Assembly: GCA_030146745.1 (NCBI GenBank)
Contig: JASLBD010000451.1
Span: 1 to 20,710, forward strand
Reading direction: 5' to 3'
Source: Allosphingosinicella sp.
Lineage (GTDB): Bacteria > Pseudomonadota > Alphaproteobacteria > Sphingomonadales > Sphingomonadaceae
Length of the DNA: 20,710 nucleotides
Shown here: positions 1 to 8,433 of the stretch, in pieces
How positions within the stretch are numbered: the first letter of the stretch is position 1
Layout: the number at the start of each line of letters is the position of its first letter
Made by a program: the position numbers and the translations under genes
Notes under the pieces: generated by a model
Seen by the model: the letters and a program-made list of their open reading frames with translations, nothing else
Databases searched by the model: none
What the model was told of the DNA's origin: nothing

Positions 1-5
1 CCCGA

Positions 6-896
6 GTGACCGAACAGCGCAGCTTCGACGACCGCGACGGCTTCATCTGGCTCGACGGGAGCCTGGTGCCGTGGCGCGAGGCGAACGTCCATGTGCTCAC
101 CCACGCCCTCCATTACGCTTCCTCGGTGTTCGAGGGGCAGCACGCCTATTCCGGCGAGGTCTTCAAGCTCCGCGAGCACAGCCGCCGCCTTCGCAACAGC
201 GCCCGGCTGCTCGACTTCGAGATCCCGTTCAGCGTCGAGCAGATCGACGAGGCCTGCCGCGAGGTGCTCCGGGCCAATGCGCTCGAAGACGCCTATATGC
301 GCCCGCTCGCCTGGCGCGGGTCGGAGCAGATGGGCGTGTCGGCCCAGAAGTCGAAGGTCCACCTCGCCATCGCGGTCTGGCCCTGGCCCGCCTATTTCGG
401 CGAGGAGGCGATCGCCAGGGGCCTGCGCCTCGCCATCTCGAAATGGCGCCGGCCCGCGCCCTATACGGCGCCGACCGAGTCGAAGGCCTCGGGCCTCTAC
501 ATGATCTGCACGCTCGCCCGCCACCAGGCGCAGGCGGAGGGCTATGACGACGCCCTGATGTTCGACTGGCGCGGCCAGGTCGCCGAGGCGACCGGCGCCA
601 ACGCCTTCTTCGTCAAGGACGGGGCGCTTCATACGCCGACCCCCGACTGCTTCCTCGACGGGATCACCCGCCGGACCGTGATGGAGCTGGCGCGGCGGCG
701 CGGCATCGAAGTGGTCGAGCGGACGATCTGGCCGGAGGAGCTGGAGAGCTTCGAGCAATTCTTCCTCACCGGAAGCGCCGCCGAAGTGACCCCGGTCGCC
801 TCCGCGGGCCCTTGGAGCTTCGAGGTGGGCGAGCTGACGATGCAGCTCAGGAAGGATTATCTCGACCTCGTCCACCGGCGGATATCGAACGTCTGA
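6..896 (+). CDS. ilvE: Branched-chain amino acid aminotransferase (class IV PLP enzyme)
   Basis: A PLP-dependent transaminase that interconverts leucine, isoleucine and valine with their 2-keto acids using glutamate/2-oxoglutarate in the cytoplasm. The 296-residue length is usual for the family. The N-terminal stretch HVLTHALHYASSVFEG (29-44) is the IlvE signature. The putative Schiff-base lysine is K160 in TESKASGLYM, and E194 in VAEATGANAFF is placed to contact the PLP ring nitrogen. DGITRRTVMELA (218-229) and TGSAAEVTPV (255-264) are the phosphate-binding and C-terminal class IV blocks. The start is GTG at 6, only five bases into the window, so its ribosome site and any upstream operon partner are not visible. 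D-amino acid aminotransferase or aminodeoxychorismate lyase are alternatives within the fold, but the motifs fit IlvE best. Confidence 0.93.
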   Translation: MTEQRSFDDRDGFIWLDGSLVPWREANVHVLTHALHYASSVFEGQHAYSGEVFKLREHSRRLRNSARLLDFEIPFSVEQIDEACREVLRANALEDAYMRPLAWRGSEQMGVSAQKSKVHLAIAVWPWPAYFGEEAIARGLRLAISKWRRPAPYTAPTESKASGLYMICTLARHQAQAEGYDDALMFDWRGQVAEATGANAFFVKDGALHTPTPDCFLDGITRRTVMELARRRGIEVVERTIWPEELESFEQFFLTGSAAEVTPVASAGPWSFEVGELTMQLRKDYLDLVHRRISNV

Positions 897-897
897 C

Positions 898-1000
898 TTG
901 ACCCTCGTCCCGGCCAAGGCTGGGGCCGGCGGGGCGAAAGGCGCCAGAGCTCGTCCCCGCCGGGGCGCCGGCCTTCGGACCCCGGCGAAGCGGTATCTCG
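898..1000. repeat. GC-rich REP-like palindromic spacer
   Basis: A non-coding stretch between ilvE and the tRNA, dense in self-complementary GC runs. GGCCAAGGCTGGGGCC at 912-927 resembles the hairpin CCCCAGCGAAGGCTGGGG at 15381-15398, and both are followed within about 10-15 bases by GAAAGGCGC. This looks like a degenerate copy of a dispersed sphingomonad-type repeat. A separate perfect inverted repeat, AGGGGTT-N6-AACCCCT, lies at 1024-1043. No T-run follows, so I do not call it a terminator. Confidence 0.4.
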
Positions 1001-1069
1001 ACCGAATCCTCCCGGGGCGACGAAGGGGTTCCCCCGAACCCCTCGGTCGTTATAAGCCGCCCCGCCTGC

Positions 1070-1144
1070 TGGGGCGTCGCCAAGTGGTAAGGCACCGGTT
1101 TTTGGTACCGGCATTCGCAGGTTCGAATCCTGCCGCCCCAGCCA
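1070..1144 (+). tRNA. tRNA-Gln (anticodon UUG), CCA encoded
   Basis: A full cloverleaf can be drawn. Acceptor strands TGGGGCG (1070-1076) and CGCCCCA (1134-1140) pair perfectly. The D arm contains GCCAAGTGGTAAGGC. The anticodon stem is CCGGT/ACCGG around the loop TTTTGGT, giving anticodon TTG. The T arm is GCAGG-TTCGAAT-CCTGC. The discriminator G at 1141 is followed by an encoded CCA. A UUG anticodon reads the glutamine codon CAA (and CAG by wobble). The gene stands alone between ilvE and a non-coding stretch. Confidence 0.97.
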
Positions 1145-1379
1145 ACCTGCGGACGCGACGCTCATCTGGATGGCTGAAGTGATGGGGATGTCCCCTGCGG
1201 GAGGGGGCCCTTGGCCATTCCGGCCAAGCCCTCGGTCCCGGCGGGCACACTCGAGCGGGCCGGTCACGCTCGCAGCTTTGCGCCAGTTGCGACTACTCGA
1301 TATCGTCGGCAGCGGGGCACCTCGAGGAAGGGCTTCGCGATCGGGCGGCCGCTGCGCGGACTCCGATTCCGCCTCCAGC
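1145..1379. other. Non-coding stretch with stem-loops after the tRNA
   Basis: I see no credible gene here. Two stem-loops are visible. CCCTGCGGGAGGG at 1193-1205 recurs exactly in the hairpin at 12002-12020. CTTGGCC-ATTCC-GGCCAAG at 1210-1228 is a perfect 7-bp stem. Neither is followed by a T-run on the plus strand, so their role (tRNA 3' processing, transcript end or REP-like repeat) is open. Confidence 0.4.
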
Positions 1380-1943
1380 CTAGCCTCGACCCGCGGGGCT
1401 GAGGGCTCGATCCCCCGGACCCGGCTTGGATGGCCTGGAGATCGCCGAATGCCGCTTCGGGGAACCGGGCCGCGCGCGGTGGATCGACTTCTGCATGTCT
1501 CGGATCACATCCTGAGCCGACAATCCGAAGCTGGCCGGATCGTCGCCTGTCGGCCCGCTCAGCTCGAGCAAGAGGCTCATCTTTCGCTGGGCGGCATCTG
1601 AAGCGACGAGATGGCTGCTGCGGCGGTCCGCGGGGTTTGTCCGACACTGCAGCAGGCCGCGGTCCTTGAGGTGGGCGATGTGCCGCAAGGCCGTGGTTTC
1701 CGGAACCCAGGCGGCGGCGCAGGCCTCGCGGATCGACACCGGGCGATCCTCTCCGGCGGCGATGAAGAGATAGAGGAGCACGTCCCAGGCCGGCTCGGAA
1801 AAGAGCGCCGCCCCGAACAAGGCGTCGCGCTCCCGCCGGCCGGCGTAGCGGCGCCGGGCGTTGGCGAGGCTCAGGTCGCCGATTTTGAAAGCCGCACCGG
1901 ACTCCGGGTCACCCGTGAGTTTCTGATGCGTCGAACGAATCAC
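1380..1943 (-). CDS. MarR-like winged-helix transcriptional regulator (downstream of peptide operon)
   Basis: A 187-residue putative DNA-binding protein. The core begins with an amphipathic segment FSEPAWDVLLYLFIAA. A helix-turn-helix follows, with SIREACAAAWVPETTALRHI as recognition region, then the wing LKDRGLLQ...DRRSSHLV. This order (LxxPxWxxLLxLY, S...AAxVPxxTAxRxI, D.RR) is the same in the regulator at 11179-11751 and the broken copy at 18504-18990, so the three are paralogs. The basic, proline-rich C-terminus is probably disordered. The start is GTG at 1943; an in-frame stop upstream and no earlier ATG fix it, though the ribosome site is poor. It lies 100 bases downstream of the permease gene in the same direction, behind an AT-rich spacer (1944-1985) that may carry its own promoter. 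Its targets are unknown. Confidence 0.75.
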   Translation of the reverse strand: MIRSTHQKLTGDPESGAAFKIGDLSLANARRRYAGRRERDALFGAALFSEPAWDVLLYLFIAAGEDRPVSIREACAAAWVPETTALRHIAHLKDRGLLQCRTNPADRRSSHLVASDAAQRKMSLLLELSGPTGDDPASFGLSAQDVIRDMQKSIHRARPGSPKRHSAISRPSKPGPGDRALSPAGRG

Positions 1944-2043
1944 GCTGAAATAAAAATCATAATCACATCAGTCATTTAACAGATTAGCGGAGTAAAGCCA
2001 ACCTATTCGCCAACGCTTCGGACCGTTCCCGGCACTCCTCCGC

Positions 2044-3228
2044 TCAAAGCCCTGCCAGCCCGGCCGGAATATTCTGGCGCGAGGCTCGCCACGCAGGCAG
2101 AATGCCGCCCGCCAGACCCACCGCCAAAGCGAGCACCAGCGCCTGAACCGCGATCGCCCAAGAGAGATCGAAGCGGAACATCACCTGCGTCAGGTTGCTG
2201 CCCAGTGTGCTGGCGGACATGCCGTCGATGAACACATAGGCCAGAGCCAGTCCCAGGAGCCCTCCCAGGAGGGCGAGCAGGGTCGCTTCCGCGATCGTGC
2301 TGACGAAGATCGAAAAGCCCCCGAAGCCGAGGATCCTCAAGGTGGCGATCTCCGAGCCGCGGGTCGCGACGGACGAATACATGGTGTTGAGCGCCCCCGC
2401 CAGCGCTCCGATGGCCATCGCAATGCCCAGCGGCCAGCCGATGTAACGGATGATGTTGCCGGTCGCGCTGGCCTGGGCCGCGAAATAATCGGCCTCGCTT
2501 CGGACGCTCAGCTCCAGGGTGGGATTGGCGGCGATATAGGCCTCGACCTCGGCAATGGCTCCCGGAGAGGTGAGTCGGGCCCGGATCGACTGGGTGGCGT
2601 TGCCGGTGCTGAACATGGCCGGCACGAGCTTGGCGTCCGCCCAGATCTCGGATTCGAACAGAGTTCCGTCCGCCTCGAACAGGCCGACCACCTTCCATTC
2701 GGCGGCGCCGAGACGGACCGTATCGCCGACCGCGAAGTTCTGGAATCCTTCGGCCACGGATCGGCCGACGACTATTTCGTTGCTGCCCGGCTGGAACATC
2801 CGGCCGGCGGCAAGCCGCGCCTGCGGCCTGACGGCCAGCCCGGCCGGGCCGATGCCGCGCAAGGTTATGTTCGAATCGGACTCGTCGTCCGGCTTGCGGG
2901 CGCCGACGATCACGTAATTTTCCGCGGACATGACGGGCACGGCACCGGCTCGGGCGATGCCGGGCGCGGCTTCGATCTGCCGCACCGCATCCTGGTCGAT
3001 CGAGCTGTTGAGCTCCGACGTCGCGCCTTTGGCCAGGATGATCGCGGTGTCCCTCGACCCGGTCCCCTCGACCGTTTTGCGGAATCCCGCCGCCATGGTG
3101 AGAAATCCGAGCAGCACGATAACGACCAAAGCAATGCTCAGCACGGTCGAAAGCGACATCCCGACTCGGCTCGGAATGCTCATCACGGCGATTCGCGACG
3201 TGGCGATTATCTGTTTGAAGGGCGACAC
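2044..3228 (-). CDS. MacB/FtsX-like ABC transporter permease (second of pair)
   Basis: A 394-residue inner-membrane permease of the MacB/LolC/FtsX type. It has one N-terminal membrane helix (about residues 25-48, SLSTVLSIALVVIVLLGFLT), a large periplasmic MacB_PCD-like domain, then three C-terminal helices with the FtsX signature near TRGSEIATLRILGF. No ATPase is fused; the subunit at 4387-5103 would supply it. I chose GTG at 3228 because AGGAG lies 8 bases upstream and it begins 4 bases after the preceding permease stop. An in-frame extension to 3291 would overlap that gene. It closes a MacAB-like set (HlyD, ATPase, two permeases). Possible roles are peptide efflux, self-protection or lipoprotein-type extraction from the membrane; the sequence does not decide between them. 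Confidence 0.88.
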   Translation of the reverse strand: MSPFKQIIATSRIAVMSIPSRVGMSLSTVLSIALVVIVLLGFLTMAAGFRKTVEGTGSRDTAIILAKGATSELNSSIDQDAVRQIEAAPGIARAGAVPVMSAENYVIVGARKPDDESDSNITLRGIGPAGLAVRPQARLAAGRMFQPGSNEIVVGRSVAEGFQNFAVGDTVRLGAAEWKVVGLFEADGTLFESEIWADAKLVPAMFSTGNATQSIRARLTSPGAIAEVEAYIAANPTLELSVRSEADYFAAQASATGNIIRYIGWPLGIAMAIGALAGALNTMYSSVATRGSEIATLRILGFGGFSIFVSTIAEATLLALLGGLLGLALAYVFIDGMSASTLGSNLTQVMFRFDLSWAIAVQALVLALAVGLAGGILPAWRASRQNIPAGLAGL

Positions 3229-3232
3229 TGGG

Positions 3233-4390
3233 TCATCTCCTGTTGAGTGCGTCGATGACCTGCAGCCGATAGGCCTTGGCCGAAGGGGCAAGCCCGGTGA
3301 TCAGCCCGAGAAGGAGGATCAGCAGCACCCCTCCCCCAGCCACGGCCGGGGTCATCGCGAAGCCGGGCACCACGCTTTTCATCGCCACCGCGATGGCGGA
3401 GACGATCAGCGCCGCAGCGCCGAGGCCGATGAGCCCGCCGAGGGCGGAAACCGCCATGACCTCGCCGGCGACGATGCCCACGATCCTGCCCGGTGAAAAT
3501 CCGATCGTCTTCAAAAGCCCGATCTCGCGTGTGCGCTCGTTGATCGCGAAGATCATCGTGTTGCCGACGATGAAGAGGATGATGATGAAGGCCGCTCCCA
3601 CCACCAGCCGGACGATCAGGGCGATGTCTCCGAGCTGGGAGAGGAAGGCCTTGCCGAGCGCGGCCTCGGTCTGGGTCTTGGTCTCGGATGCCGAATTGGC
3701 GAACAGTTTGTCGACCCCGCCGATGACCTGCTCGTTGAGCGCGGGATCCGCCGTCTTGACGATGACCCAGCTTATGCCGTCGCGGCCGCTCGCCAGGGTC
3801 TCGTTGAAATAGGCGTAATGGCCGGCAAGCCCGCTCTCGTCCCCGCCTTTGTCGCGGGCGGTGTAGATGCCGCTGACCACGAAGTCCCACGTCTTCGAGC
3901 CGTCCGCCCGGGCATCGTTGAGTGCGAACAGCGGGACCCGGTCGCCCACCTTCCACCCGAACCGTTCGGCCAGCATGCGCCCTACGATCAGGCCGTTGCG
4001 GGTCTCGAGGAACGACTGGCGGTCGGCGGCGCTGAGCACGACTTCCGGGAACAGCGGCAGATAGCTTTCCGCGTCCATCATCACGATCGGCATCATGTTC
4101 TTGGGCTCGCGATAATAGCCCACCCCCCAGCGGACGTAGCTCGTGGCCTTGACTCCCGGGACTTTGGCGACCCGTTCGGCGTGCGCGAGCGGGATCGTCT
4201 GGCTGAAGCTCACCCGGCTGGTGACCATCAGCCGGTCGGCGGCCGAGACCTGGTCGCGCAGCTCGAAGGCCGACAGGAAGCTGCCGAGCACTCCGTAGAT
4301 CATGAAGGCGATGGCGATGCACAGCAGCATCAGCGCGACCCGCACCTTGTTGCGCAGCAGGTTTTTGCGGACCAGGGTCAGAGCGTTCAT
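3233..4390 (-). CDS. MacB/FtsX-like ABC transporter permease (first of pair)
   Basis: A 385-residue permease with the same topology as its downstream neighbour. Helix 1 is at about 17-39 (VALMLLCIAIAFMIYGVLGS). A periplasmic MacB_PCD-like domain spans roughly 45-255. Three C-terminal helices cover about 258-372, with the FtsX-domain motif NERTREIGLLKTIGFSPGRI between helices 2 and 3. Its ATG at 4390 overlaps the ATPase stop (ATGA, 4387-4390), indicating translational coupling. The two permeases are divergent, which suggests a heterodimer on one ATPase dimer, as in LolCE-LolD, rather than a fused MacB. The substrate is unknown; context points to the small peptides encoded upstream. Confidence 0.9.
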   Translation of the reverse strand: MNALTLVRKNLLRNKVRVALMLLCIAIAFMIYGVLGSFLSAFELRDQVSAADRLMVTSRVSFSQTIPLAHAERVAKVPGVKATSYVRWGVGYYREPKNMMPIVMMDAESYLPLFPEVVLSAADRQSFLETRNGLIVGRMLAERFGWKVGDRVPLFALNDARADGSKTWDFVVSGIYTARDKGGDESGLAGHYAYFNETLASGRDGISWVIVKTADPALNEQVIGGVDKLFANSASETKTQTEAALGKAFLSQLGDIALIVRLVVGAAFIIILFIVGNTMIFAINERTREIGLLKTIGFSPGRIVGIVAGEVMAVSALGGLIGLGAAALIVSAIAVAMKSVVPGFAMTPAVAGGGVLLILLLGLITGLAPSAKAYRLQVIDALNRR

Positions 4391-5103
4391 GCGAACTGTC
4401 CTTCGCTGACGAACTCGCCCTTATCGAGGTGAAGAACATGGTCGGCGGCCTGGGCGGCGACCGGATCGTGGGTCACCATGACGATCGTCTTGCCGAGCTC
4501 GCTGCTGAGCAACTTCAGCATCGCCAGAATCTCGTCGGCGGTGTTGCGGTCGAGATCGCCGGTGGGCTCGTCGGCGAGGATGAGCTGGGGATCCGCCACC
4601 AGGGCCCGGGCGATCGCGACGCGCTGCTGCTGCCCTCCGGACAGCTCGCGGGGAAGGTGCCTGGCGCGGTCACTCAGGCCAACGATATCCAGGGCGGTGG
4701 CGACCTGCCGGGCCCGTTCGCCGCGGCTCATCTTGGTCAGGAGGAGCGGCAGCTCGACATTCTGGGCGGCGCTGAGCACGGGCATCAGATTGTAGAACTG
4801 GAAGATGAAGCCCAGGTTGGCCCCCCGCCAACGCGTGCGCTGCGACTGGCTGAGCCCATCGATCCGGCTTCCGTCGAACCACACTTCGCCGCCCGATATG
4901 ACATCTATGCCGGCCAGGATGTTGAGCAGGGTCGTCTTTCCGGATCCGGAAGGGCCCATGATCGCAAGGAACTCACCCCGCCCGATCTCCATCGACAGAT
5001 CGTGGAAGATCGCCACGGTCGCCCCCGGCTTCTCGAACGATTTGGACAGGTTGCGGATCAGGATCAGCGGGTCGGCCTGAGGCCGGCGGGGCATGAAGTT
5101 CAT
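4387..5103 (-). CDS. ABC transporter ATP-binding protein, MacB/LolD type
   Basis: A 238-residue cytoplasmic ATPase that powers the two FtsX-like permeases encoded next. Walker A is GPSGSGKTT (50-58), the Q-loop glutamine is about Q102, the signature is [15 protein letters not shown] (154-168), Walker B is [12 protein letters not shown] (174-185) and the switch histidine is H212 in VTHD. The ADEPTGDLD form is characteristic of the MacB/LolD/FtsE subfamily. ATG at 5103 overlaps the HlyD stop by ATGA, and the 3' end overlaps the next permease the same way. A second ATG three codons in is an alternative start. The presence of HlyD directly upstream favours a MacAB-like efflux machine over a Lol system. 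Confidence 0.93.
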   Translation of the reverse strand: MNFMPRRPQADPLILIRNLSKSFEKPGATVAIFHDLSMEIGRGEFLAIMGPSGSGKTTLLNILAGIDVISGGEVWFDGSRIDGLSQSQRTRWRGANLGFIFQFYNLMPVLSAAQNVELPLLLTKMSRGERARQVATALDIVGLSDRARHLPRELSGGQQQRVAIARALVADPQLILADEPTGDLDRNTADEILAMLKLLSSELGKTIVMVTHDPVAAQAADHVLHLDKGEFVSEGQFA

Positions 5104-6137
5104 TTTGACGTCTCGCGGTTCGAGGGGGCCCGGTGGAACGTCACCTTGGCGGCCATTTGGGGGAGCATGCGTGGGTCGAGAGGGGCGATGTCGAGCCGGA
5201 CCCGGACCGTGGCCCGGTTCCGGTCCGCCGACGGCACGATCGCGGCGACGACCGCGTCGAAGCTCTGCCCGGGATAGGCGTCCAGGTTGAGATCGGCGCG
5301 CTGGCCGGGCCGGACCTGCGAGATATAGGCCTCGTTGACGTCGACCTCGACTCCGAGGCTACTCATGTCCACGAGCGTTATCACGCCGGTGCGGGTGAAG
5401 CCGCCTCCCGCGGAAACCGGAGATACGACTTCGCCCACTTCGGCGTTCTTGTTGATGACGACTCCCGCGAAAGGCGCGCGGATCACGTGCCGGCCAACCG
5501 CCACGGCGGCGCCGTCCGCCGCCGCGCGCGCAACGGCGACGTTCGCCGAAGCCTCGACGATTTGCGCCGCCAGCATCCCCGCCTGGGCCCGGCTGGCTGT
5601 GAGCGACGCTACTGTGACGAAGCCTCGAGCCTTCAAGGCCTCGGCTCGCGCGACGACGCGCAGCGCTTCGCCGTGCTGAACGTTCAGCCCGGCAACGCCC
5701 GCCGAGGCGATCCTGACCTGGGCTCGCGCCGCGGCGAGCGCCGAGTCCGCGAGCGAGCTGTCGAGATAGGCGACGATCTGACCGGCGGCGACGTGCTCGC
5801 CTTCCGTGACCTGGATGGACCGGAGCTGGCCGGTGATCTGCGAGCCCACGGTCGCGGCTCGACGGGGCACGATGAAGCCGGAGGCGACCAGCGAACCGGA
5901 TGCCGCGGGAGCGGCCGCCGGTGCTGGAGCGGTTACCGCCACGGCGGACGCGCCCGGACGCTCGGCGATGACGAGCAGCACCGCCGCCGCGCCCGCCGCG
6001 GCCGCTCCGGCCAGCGCGGCGACCGTCCGGATCGGCTGCCGCGCTTTCGCCGCCACCGGGACGGCGGGTGCCTCGGGGGTGCGCTCGATCCTCAAGGTCC
6101 GAAGCCGCTCGCGGAGGTCGCTGTCGCTGCCCTTCAT
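5100..6137 (-). CDS. HlyD/MacA-type periplasmic adaptor (membrane-fusion protein)
   Basis: A 345-residue adaptor. It has a cytoplasmic N-terminus, a single membrane helix at about 38-58 (Ala-rich), and an Ala/Pro linker. The first half of a biotinyl/lipoyl-like domain follows (VASGFIVPRRAATVGSQITG, 84-103, and EGEHVAAGQIVAYLD). An alpha-helical hairpin rich in Ala comes next, then the second lipoyl half (IRAPFAGVVINKNAEVGEVV) and beta-barrel segments. This order is the classic RND/ABC adaptor plan. I start at ATG 6137, which overlaps the preceding stop by ATGA; a longer upstream reading would run through that gene. The adaptor could serve the MacB-type transporter encoded downstream, the ABC exporter upstream, or both. 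No outer-membrane TolC-like gene is present in the window. Confidence 0.9.
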   Translation of the reverse strand: MKGSDSDLRERLRTLRIERTPEAPAVPVAAKARQPIRTVAALAGAAAAGAAAVLLVIAERPGASAVAVTAPAPAAAPAASGSLVASGFIVPRRAATVGSQITGQLRSIQVTEGEHVAAGQIVAYLDSSLADSALAAARAQVRIASAGVAGLNVQHGEALRVVARAEALKARGFVTVASLTASRAQAGMLAAQIVEASANVAVARAAADGAAVAVGRHVIRAPFAGVVINKNAEVGEVVSPVSAGGGFTRTGVITLVDMSSLGVEVDVNEAYISQVRPGQRADLNLDAYPGQSFDAVVAAIVPSADRNRATVRVRLDIAPLDPRMLPQMAAKVTFHRAPSNRETSK

Positions 6138-6622
6138 GCGGCGGCTTTCGTGAGCCGGCGGCACCTTCGCGAGGTGAAGGCGAAGGAGAAGCCGCCGACC
6201 GCTCCGGCCAGCAGGTGCGGAAGCATCCACATCCCTATGGGGGCGCCGCCGCCCGCCGCCGCCGTGTAATAGTCGAAGGGCGCCAGCAGGAAGACTCCCG
6301 CAGTCGCGAACAGCCCCGCCAGGGTTGCGGCGGGATATGAGATGCCCTGCCCGCGAGCCCCCAGCCGAGCGAAGCCGGCCAGCAGCAGGATGAGGAGCGC
6401 GCCGAGGGTGAGCTTGGCGTAGGGAGGCACGTCGTCGGCGGCGTGCCACGTGGCGTTGATCAACGCTGCGACCTTCCCCTGCTGCACCGTGAACAGGGCG
6501 GCGGACAGGAACGTGGTCAGCACCCAGGCGCTGAGCCAGGCCACGAAGCCGCATTTGTGGCGAGCCCCGAAGGCCTTCAATCCCTCGGGTGCCGGGGAGA
6601 TGGCAATGTCGGCCTGCTTCAT
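6134..6622 (-). CDS. Small four-helix integral membrane protein, unknown function
   Basis: A 162-residue protein whose main visible feature is four hydrophobic segments: GFVAWLSAWVLTTFLSAALF, LTLGALLILLLAGFARLG, AATLAGLFATAGVFLLAPF, and IGMWMLPHLLAGAVGGFSF. It has a basic C-terminus (TSRRCRRLTK). I do not recognise a family. It is locked into the operon on both sides by ATGA overlaps (6619-6622 and 6134-6137), between the ABC exporter and the HlyD adaptor, and translated from ATG 6622. Small membrane proteins in such positions often act as immunity factors or accessory transporter subunits. That is a guess from context only. Confidence 0.8.
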   Translation of the reverse strand: MKQADIAISPAPEGLKAFGARHKCGFVAWLSAWVLTTFLSAALFTVQQGKVAALINATWHAADDVPPYAKLTLGALLILLLAGFARLGARGQGISYPAATLAGLFATAGVFLLAPFDYYTAAAGGGAPIGMWMLPHLLAGAVGGFSFAFTSRRCRRLTKAAA

Positions 6623-8433
6623 GATAACAGCTCCAGTTCGAAGTCGCGGTTGACCGCACGGCGGTAGTGGGTGGATTCGCTGAGCAGCGAGCTGTGATCG
6701 CCCGAGCCGACCACCCGGCCGGCGTCGATCATCACGATCTTGTCCATTCGCTCGACGGCCGAGAGTCGGTGGGTGACGAAAATGCTCGTCCTGCCTCTCA
6801 TCAGCTCGTGGAGGCCTTCGACGACGAAATATTCGCTTTCCTCGTCGAGATGCGAAGTGGCTTCGTCCAGAAGCAATATCTCCGGGTCGCGCAGGAACAT
6901 GCGGGCTATGGCCACGCGCTGACGCTGCCCGCCCGAGAGCTTGACCCCCTGCTCGCCGATCTGCGTATCGACGCCGTCGGCGAGGCGCCCGACGAATTCG
7001 TCGCAATGGGAAAGGCGAAGGGCTCGGGCGAGATCGGCGGGGGCAGTCGCCGAATCGATGCCGTAGAGGATGTTCTCGCGGACCGTCCCGGCCATCATGG
7101 CCGTCGATTGCGCGACGTAGCCGATCTTGGAGCGCCACTCCGCAAGGTCGAAGCCGCTAATGTTCACCCCCCCGTAGAGGATTTGTCCGGCCTGCGGCTC
7201 GTAGAAGCGCTCGATCAGCGCGAGCAGGGTGGATTTGCCGCTGCCGCTGGTGCCGATGATGGCGGTTTTGCTCCCGGCCTCCAGCCGCAGCCCGTCAATT
7301 TCGAGCACCGCTGCGGCCGACGTTCCATAAGCGAAGCGGATGCCGGCGAAGGCGAGCGCCCGGGGAGGCCCCTTGGACGGGATAGATGCGCGGGCCGTCG
7401 AGCCCGGAGCATTCGCAACCTCGGGCGGCGTCCTCAGCACTTCGGCCATGCGAAGCGAGGCGCCCCGGGCGGTCGACAGGTGGGAGAAGAAGGAGGAGAG
7501 CTGCGCCAGCGGTCCGACGATGGCGAAAATGTAGATCAGGAAGGCGGTCAGGGTTCCCGGGCTGAGCGTGCCCTGCGCGACCCTCATTCCTCCGTAAGTC
7601 AGGATGGCGATCAGGGAGACGGTCACCGCCAGCGTGATGATCGGCTGCAAGGCGCATTCCACCCGTGCCACTCGGCGCCCCAGGGTGAAGAGTTGCTCGA
7701 CCTCCACGCTGCCCCGGCGCTGCTCCAGGGCCTCCGAGCCGAAGGATTTGACCAGCCGGATTTCGGAGAACACCTGGGTCAGCCGCGCGCTCAGGCGCGC
7801 GGTCGTCTCCTGGAGCCCGAACGATACTTTGGAGAGGGTGACGATAACCGGCAGGCTCACCAGGAAGGCCCCGCCGACCACTCCGAACAGGATGGCCGCG
7901 AGGCCGACGTCGAGCGAGAACAGAACTATGGCCGAGCCCGCCAGCAGCAGTACGGCGAGAACCGCATGGAGTATCTCGCGCGACACCAGCTGCGACACGG
8001 TCTTGGTGTCGCTCATGATCCGGCTGGTATGGTCGCCGCTGGCGCGATCCTCGAAATAGGTCACCGGCGCCCTGATCAGGCTGGCGAACAGGGCCTGCTT
8101 CAGCCCGGCGACAACCCGCAGCCCGACCGAGGCCAGTATGTAACGGCTGCTCGCCGACGCAGCGGTCGTCAGGAGCAGCACCGCGCACAGCCACTGGACG
8201 CCCGGGTCGGCGAGCACCTCGCGGGCGGCCAGCCCGCCTTTGCCGAGATCGTCGATGATGTCCTTGGTGAGCAGCGGGAACCACAAGGTGCCCGCGACCT
8301 CGACGAGCGCGAGGATGGAGGCGAGGGCGATCAGCCGAAGGCGCGGCCGGCTCTGTCCGATGACGAAGAGCAGGTCGGAGAGCGAAGCCGCGCTCGCGGC
8401 CGGCAACTTGTTGGTGAGTGGAGCTGCCGTCAC
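6619..8433 (-). CDS. ABC exporter, fused permease-ATPase, without peptidase domain
   Basis: A 604-residue half-transporter of the MsbA/lantibiotic-exporter type that should dimerise in the inner membrane. The ABC type-1 membrane domain spans about 20-330 (six helices, for example LRLIALASILALVEVAGTLW). The nucleotide-binding domain has Walker A GTSGSGKST (394-402), Q442, signature LSGGQRQRVAIAR (499-511), Walker B ILLLDEAT (519-526, catalytic E524) and H555 in VTHRLS. There is no N-terminal C39 peptidase, so it cannot trim double-glycine leaders itself. I chose GTG 8433 because it makes a 4-base GTGA overlap with the upstream gene, matching the other junctions; an ATG at 8472 would give 13 more residues. 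Its likely cargo is the short peptides at 10435-11023, with lipid or drug export as alternatives. Confidence 0.92.
   Translation of the reverse strand: MTAAPLTNKLPAASAASLSDLLFVIGQSRPRLRLIALASILALVEVAGTLWFPLLTKDIIDDLGKGGLAAREVLADPGVQWLCAVLLLTTAASASSRYILASVGLRVVAGLKQALFASLIRAPVTYFEDRASGDHTSRIMSDTKTVSQLVSREILHAVLAVLLLAGSAIVLFSLDVGLAAILFGVVGGAFLVSLPVIVTLSKVSFGLQETTARLSARLTQVFSEIRLVKSFGSEALEQRRGSVEVEQLFTLGRRVARVECALQPIITLAVTVSLIAILTYGGMRVAQGTLSPGTLTAFLIYIFAIVGPLAQLSSFFSHLSTARGASLRMAEVLRTPPEVANAPGSTARASIPSKGPPRALAFAGIRFAYGTSAAAVLEIDGLRLEAGSKTAIIGTSGSGKSTLLALIERFYEPQAGQILYGGVNISGFDLAEWRSKIGYVAQSTAMMAGTVRENILYGIDSATAPADLARALRLSHCDEFVGRLADGVDTQIGEQGVKLSGGQRQRVAIARMFLRDPEILLLDEATSHLDEESEYFVVEGLHELMRGRTSIFVTHRLSAVERMDKIVMIDAGRVVGSGDHSSLLSESTHYRRAVNRDFELELLS

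Noticed and set aside
1024..1043. Inverted repeat AGGGGTT-N6-AACCCCT before the tRNA as ilvE terminator
   Set aside because: No T-run follows and it lies over 120 bases past the ilvE stop; left as part of the repeat-rich spacer.
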